This document shows positions 5,721 through 8,632 of a DNA stretch of 8,632 nt, one piece after another (position 1 is the stretch's first letter; each line of letters begins with the position of its first letter). A program made the position numbers and the translations under genes. The stretch comes from an uncultured beta proteobacterium (lineage in GTDB: Bacteria; Pseudomonadota; Gammaproteobacteria; Burkholderiales; Rhodocyclaceae): assembly GCA_903933395.1 (NCBI GenBank), contig CAIZKA010000001.1, positions 1 to 8,632 on the forward strand, in the 5' to 3' direction. Under the pieces are notes generated by a model. It ran no database searches. It worked only from the letters and a program-made list of their open reading frames with translations, and was not told the DNA's origin.

Positions 5721-7697
5721 TTACTCGCCCAGGCCCATCTGGATGTAGCCGGTCGGGCAGACGTCGGCGCAGATGTGGCAGCCGATGCACTTGTCGTAGT
5801 CGGTGGCGACGTAGCGGCCGGTCATGGTCTCGGTCTTCTTGACCTTGTACACGGCGGTCTGCGGGCAATACACGACGCAGTTGTCGCATTCGAAGCACTG
5901 GCCGCAGCTCATGCAGCGCTTGGCTTCGGCAATCACCTCGGCTTCGGAGAGCGCGTCGATGCGCTCGTCGAAGTTGCCCAGCGCCGAATCCTTGTTCAGG
6001 TGCGTGATGTGGCGCTTGTTGCGGTCGGTGTATTGGAAGTGGCCGAGGAAGAGCTGGTCGTGCGGAATCACGTAGCGCTCGGAGCGGTTTTCGTAGTTAT
6101 GCACCACTTCCTTGCTCTTGTCGGTGCCGAGGGTCGCGCCCTTGATTTCGCCCATCTGGATGCCTTTTTCGACGTACTTGCGCATCAGGTCGAAGGAATG
6201 CACGTCGATCTTCGGGCGGCGCTGCATTTCCTGACCGGCGAGGAACTGGTCGATGCCGTCGGCGGCAATCGCGCCGTGGCCGACAGCAGTGGTCAGCAGA
6301 TGCGGGCGGATCACGTCGCCGCCGGCGAAGACGCCGGGCTTGCCGGAAACCTGGTAGTTCTTGTCCGCGGCGATCATGCCCTTGCCGGCGTTGAATTCCT
6401 CGATGCCGGTGAAATCGACGGCCTGGCCGATGGCGGAAACGATCAGGTCGGCCGGCAGTTCCTTTTCCGTGCCTTCGATCTTCTTGATGTCGAGGCGGCC
6501 GGAGATCATCTTGGCCTCGCACTGCATGACGCGCAGCGCCGTGGCGCGCCCGTCCGGACCCTTGACCACGCCGATCGGCATCCAGCCGCCCATGATGGTG
6601 ATGCCTTCGGCCTCGGCGTGTTCGATTTCGGGCTTGCTGGCGGTCATGTAGACGGAGGTCAGGGTGACTTCGGCGCCCTGGCGCAGGGAGATGTCGGCGA
6701 CGTCCTGGGCCAGGTGGCCGGCGATCGCACCTTCGAAATCGGTCGGATTGACCTTCTCGATGTGGCCGAGGCGACGCGCCACGGTGGCGACGTCCATCGA
6801 GGTGTCGCCGCCGCCGACGACCACCACGCGGTGGCCGACGGTCTTCAGGCGACCGTCGTTGAAGGCCTTGAGAAAGGACGTGGCGGTCACGACGTTCGGC
6901 GCGGCATGGTCGGCCGGGTCGCCGGGCAGCGGCAGGGCGCGGCCGGCCTGGGCGCCGAGGCCGAGGAAGATCGCGTCATAGCTTTCGCGCAATTGCTCCA
7001 GGGTGACATCGGTGCCGATGCGGGTCTTGAGATGCACTTCGACGCCGAGATCGAGGATGCGCTGGATTTCTGCGTCGAGCGTTTCGCGCGGCGTGCGGTA
7101 GCCGGGAATGCCGTAGCGCATCATGCCGCCAAGGAATTCGTGTTCGTCAAAAATCGTGCAGCTGTGGCCCTTGAGGGTCAAGTGGTAGGCGGCGGAGAGG
7201 CCTGCCGGACCGCCGCCGATGATGGCGACCTTCCTGCCGGTCTTCTTTTCCGGCGCCTTGAACTGCAGTTTGTTGGCGATGGCCCAGTCGCCGAGGTAGT
7301 GCTCGACCGAGTTGATGCCGACGTGGTCCTCGACCTGGTTGCGGTTGCAGCCGGTTTCGCAGGGCGCCGGGCAGACGCGGCCCATCACCGAAGGCAGCGG
7401 GTTGGCTTCCGTCAGGCGGCGCCAGGCGTATTCCTGCCAGCCCATCTGCTTGCCGTCGGCGCCCAATACACCCGTTGGGGGCTTCTCGATGCCGCGCACG
7501 ATGTTGAGGTAGCCGCGGATGTCTTCGCCGGACGGGCAGGAACCCTGGCAGGGCGGCGTCGACTGGACGTAGGTCGGGCACTTGTAGGTATAGCTGGCCT
7601 GGAAGATCTGTTCCTGCCAGCGCTTGACCTTGGTATCGCCTTCCTTGTAACGGCGGAAGGTAAGTTTTTCGGTGCGGGTTTCAGTGGATGCGGACAT
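5721..7697 (-). CDS. dsrL: DsrL, NAD(P)H-linked iron-sulfur flavoprotein oxidoreductase
   Basis: A 658-residue cytoplasmic protein similar to the small subunit of glutamate synthase (GltD), with a C-terminal ferredoxin domain. In sulfur oxidisers DsrL (DsrL-1) associates with DsrAB and passes electrons from sulfide/persulfide oxidation to NAD(P)+. Domains in order: an N-terminal Fe-S region with Cys40, 50, 54, 109, 113 and 117; an FAD Rossmann motif VAIIGGGPAGLSAAYHL (157-173); an NAD(P) motif VVVVGGGDTSMD (291-302); a linker rich in charged residues (about 515-590); and two [4Fe-4S] motifs, Cys601/604/607/611 and Cys637/640/643/647, with added Cys595 and Cys598. Length is close to the Allochromatium protein (about 655). 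ATG 7695-7697 is chosen over a TTG at 7710-7712 because GGAG stands 6 bases upstream. It lies 132 bp after dsrK, a gap holding a long inverted repeat, and 7 bp before dsrJ. Confidence 0.97.
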   Translation of the reverse strand: MSASTETRTEKLTFRRYKEGDTKVKRWQEQIFQASYTYKCPTYVQSTPPCQGSCPSGEDIRGYLNIVRGIEKPPTGVLGADGKQMGWQEYAWRRLTEANPLPSVMGRVCPAPCETGCNRNQVEDHVGINSVEHYLGDWAIANKLQFKAPEKKTGRKVAIIGGGPAGLSAAYHLTLKGHSCTIFDEHEFLGGMMRYGIPGYRTPRETLDAEIQRILDLGVEVHLKTRIGTDVTLEQLRESYDAIFLGLGAQAGRALPLPGDPADHAAPNVVTATSFLKAFNDGRLKTVGHRVVVVGGGDTSMDVATVARRLGHIEKVNPTDFEGAIAGHLAQDVADISLRQGAEVTLTSVYMTASKPEIEHAEAEGITIMGGWMPIGVVKGPDGRATALRVMQCEAKMISGRLDIKKIEGTEKELPADLIVSAIGQAVDFTGIEEFNAGKGMIAADKNYQVSGKPGVFAGGDVIRPHLLTTAVGHGAIAADGIDQFLAGQEMQRRPKIDVHSFDLMRKYVEKGIQMGEIKGATLGTDKSKEVVHNYENRSERYVIPHDQLFLGHFQYTDRNKRHITHLNKDSALGNFDERIDALSEAEVIAEAKRCMSCGQCFECDNCVVYCPQTAVYKVKKTETMTGRYVATDYDKCIGCHICADVCPTGYIQMGLGE

Positions 7698-7703
7698 TTT
7701 CGT

Positions 7704-7707
7704 CTCC
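7704..7707 (-). promoter_or_regulatory. Ribosome-binding site of dsrL
   Basis: GGAG on the minus strand sits 6 bases before ATG 7695-7697. It decides the start of dsrL, since the in-frame TTG at 7710-7712 would place this site inside the coding region. Confidence 0.65.
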
Positions 7708-7730
7708 GTCAAATCTTTGAAAATCTATTA

Positions 7731-7810
7731 GCCACAGAGGTCACAGAGGACACAGAGAAGTGCAAAAGCGGCTTGCTGCTTTTCTCTGTGATCTCTGTGT
7801 CCTCTGTGGC
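7731..7810. repeat. Long inverted repeat built of CACAGAG units between dsrK and dsrL
   Basis: The left arm (7731-7759) and the right arm (7782-7810) are reverse complements at 26 of 29 positions, separated by a 22-base loop. Each arm is itself three tandem 9-mers: CACAGAGGT, CACAGAGGA, CACAGAGAA on the left, and the mirror series with CTCTGTG on the right. Inner bases AAAAGC (7764-7769) and GCTTTT (7778-7783) are a further complementary pair that could compete with the arm ends. In RNA this would be a strong hairpin between the dsrK stop and the dsrL start. Similar CACAGAG-rich palindromes occur as dispersed intergenic repeats in many environmental bacteria (general knowledge, not checked here). 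It has no open frame and no transposase. There is no T-run typical of a terminator right after the stem on the minus strand. Confidence 0.85.
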
Positions 7811-7829
7811 CGCTTTCCGGTTTTGAATT

Positions 7830-8186
7830 TCATTGTTCGTTGCCCAGCACAATTGCGGTACTGACCAGCTGGTGCACGCCGCCGACCATGCTCATCTTGA
7901 AGCCGTAGTAGGGCAGCACCTTGGTGAATTGGGCCTTGCAGATGGCGCAGATGGTGGCCATGAAATTGACGCCGTTGTCCTGCACGATGCGGTTCAGCGC
8001 TTCCATGCGGGGCAGGGCGCCCTTGACGCGCAGGTCGAGCAGTTCGTCGGTCAGCAGGCCGCCGCCACCGCCGCAGCAGAAGGTCTTTTCGCGGGTGGTG
8101 GCTTCCGCCATGTCGACGTAGTTGTTGGCGACGGCGCGGATGATGTTGCGCGGGATGTCGAACTGGCCGCCGGCATAGTCGCCCAT
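7830..8186 (-). CDS. dsrK: DsrK, C-terminal fragment (about 118 residues), broken at its 5' side
   Basis: This is the C-terminal part of DsrK, the HdrD-like cytoplasmic catalytic subunit of DsrMKJOP that is thought to act on DsrC. The fragment begins at about MGDYAGGQFDIPRN. It contains a CCG-type motif with two adjacent cysteines and a glycine run (TFCCGGGGGLL), the conserved DLRVKGALPRMEALN stretch, and a second cysteine pair in ICAICKAQF followed by KVLPYYGF, as in DsrK/HdrD proteins that bind a catalytic cluster. Full DsrK is about 500-570 residues, so most of the protein, including the N-terminal ferredoxin-type clusters, is missing. On its 5' side the frame runs for a few codons (a TTG at 8199-8201) into unrelated DNA and no true start exists. 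The stop is TGA at 7830-7832. The gene is either truncated by rearrangement or split by an assembly join at about 8185-8190. Confidence 0.92.
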   Translation of the reverse strand: MGDYAGGQFDIPRNIIRAVANNYVDMAEATTREKTFCCGGGGGLLTDELLDLRVKGALPRMEALNRIVQDNGVNFMATICAICKAQFTKVLPYYGFKMSMVGGVHQLVSTAIVLGNEQ

Positions 8187-8192
8187 GCTCGA
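8182..8192. other. Junction between the dsr cluster and foreign lower-GC DNA
   Basis: Left of this point the minus strand encodes recognisable DsrK; right of it the plus strand encodes a recognisable L,D-transpeptidase. The two meet head to head around a CATG at 8184-8187, and both lack their 5' coding parts. GC falls from 63-70% (60-base samples at 7861 and 7981) to 53% (219/412, 8221-8632). No transposase, terminal inverted repeat, target duplication or tRNA is visible at the boundary. The exact breakpoint cannot be fixed to better than a few bases. Confidence 0.8.
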
Positions 8193-8632
8193 AGGTGACA
8201 AAAAAACCCCTGTCGGCGTTTACCACGTCACCGCTAATCTGCCCCGGCAAAAACTCGCCGACCTTTACGGTAGCGGCGCATTCCCAATCAACTACCCGAA
8301 TGAGTGGGACCAGCGCCAAGGCCGCAAAGGCAGTGGCATCTGGTTACACGGTACGCCTTCCGACACCTTTGCCCGCCCGCCAAAAGCCTCTGATGGTTGC
8401 GTCGTTCTGACCAATCTCGATCTCAATGCGGTGGCCAAAAACCTGCAGGTGGGTCTAACCCCGGTGATTATCAGCGACTCAATCGAATGGCTATCGCATG
8501 ACGACTGGACAAAAGAGCGTAACGAGCTGAATAAAAGTATCGATACCTGGCGCGTCGACTGGGAAAGCAAGGATACCGAGCGTTATCTGAAGCATTACTC
8601 AAAGCGATTCAAATCTTCTGACCAGAACTATG
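8185..8632 (+). CDS. L,D-transpeptidase (YkuD fold) fragment with a C-terminal NTF2-like region, truncated at both ends
   Basis: An open plus frame from about 8185 (ATG, MLEGDKKTPVGVYHV) runs off the right edge after 149 codons; an in-frame TAG at 8176-8178 closes it upstream. The family signature is clear: GDKKTPVGVY (4-13), IWLHGTP (52-58) with the active-site-region histidine 55, and SDGCVVL (69-75) with the catalytic cysteine 72. YkuD enzymes form or exchange peptide cross-links in the cell wall in the periplasm. The first strands of the domain and any signal peptide are missing, so the ATG is probably internal rather than a true start. After residue about 118, WRVDWESKDTERYLKHYSKRF resembles the NTF2-like C-terminal domain attached to some L,D-transpeptidases (Cds6-type). 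GC (53%) and codon use (AAA, AAT, TTA, GAT) differ from the dsr genes. It is not part of the sulfur pathway. Confidence 0.88.
   Translation, partial: MLEGDKKTPVGVYHVTANLPRQKLADLYGSGAFPINYPNEWDQRQGRKGSGIWLHGTPSDTFARPPKASDGCVVLTNLDLNAVAKNLQVGLTPVIISDSIEWLSHDDWTKERNELNKSIDTWRVDWESKDTERYLKHYSKRFKSSDQNY

Noticed and set aside
7731..7810. The repeated CACAGAG units considered as a CRISPR array or an insertion sequence
   Set aside because: Units are 9 bp with no spacers, and the element is only 80 bp with no coding capacity or visible target duplication.
5427..7826. A 799-codon open frame on the plus strand opposite dsrL and dsrJ
   Set aside because: It is the antisense shadow of high-GC coding DNA: composition is Ala/Gly/Val/Asp-rich and low in complexity, it resembles no family I know, and the minus strand carries clear catalytic motifs throughout.
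8160..8200. The dsrK break considered as an insertion-sequence target
   Set aside because: No transposase, terminal inverted repeat or duplicated target is visible, and the sequence beyond the break is a transpeptidase coding region truncated at the same point.

Overview
The window is a GC-rich (roughly 63-70% in samples counted by hand) stretch of a sulfur-oxidising proteobacterium. It carries the 3' half of a reverse-type dissimilatory sulfite reductase (rDsr) cluster. Read along the minus strand, from high to low coordinates, the order is dsrK (C-terminal fragment only), dsrL, dsrJ, dsrO, dsrP, dsrN, dsrR, a single-domain uroporphyrinogen-III C-methyltransferase (cobA/SUMT type), and the 5' part of a LysR-family regulator that runs off the left edge. 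The order K-L-J-O-P-N-R matches the known dsrABEFHCMKLJOPNRS arrangement of Allochromatium and Thiobacillus. The presence of dsrL, dsrN and dsrR in that order points to sulfur oxidation rather than sulfate reduction. Gene content and composition suggest a betaproteobacterium (Rhodocyclaceae/Sterolibacteriaceae- or Thiobacillus-like), but this is inference and no marker gene is present to prove it.

Layout, left to right: 1-501 LysR regulator (minus, C-terminus outside the window); 595-1362 SUMT; 1363-1482 a short gap with a G-rich direct repeat; 1483-1827 dsrR; 1815-3257 dsrN; 3283-4482 dsrP; 4485-5324 dsrO; 5321-5713 dsrJ; 5721-7697 dsrL; 7698-7829 an intergenic gap filled largely by a long CACAGAG-type inverted repeat; 7830-~8186 the last ~118 codons of dsrK; then, from about 8185 to the right edge, an unrelated plus-strand L,D-transpeptidase (YkuD) fragment of clearly lower GC (219/412 = 53% over 8221-8632). 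No gap without a gene exceeds 132 bases.

How the genes work together, from knowledge of the families: DsrMKJOP is a transmembrane complex linking periplasmic redox chemistry (DsrJ triheme cytochrome, DsrO ferredoxin-like subunit) through the membrane (DsrP, and DsrM, not in the window) to the cytoplasmic DsrK, which acts on DsrC trisulfide/thiol chemistry. DsrL is a cytoplasmic NAD(P)H-linked iron-sulfur flavoprotein that partners DsrAB. SUMT makes the siroheme precursor precorrin-2, and DsrN amidates siroheme for DsrAB. DsrR is an A-type-carrier-like maturation or expression factor. Spacing is tight from dsrL to dsrR (4-bp and 13-bp overlaps, gaps of 2, 7 and 25 bp), so this is one transcription unit with translational coupling.

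The most unusual point is the junction near 8185-8190. There dsrK and the L,D-transpeptidase gene meet head to head, both missing their 5' parts. This is either a real rearrangement that destroyed dsrK or, perhaps more likely, an assembly chimera. I found no wholly new system; the other leads are the inverted repeat between dsrK and dsrL, the cysteine-rich tail of DsrR, and the siroheme methyltransferase attached to the dsr cluster in place of dsrS.
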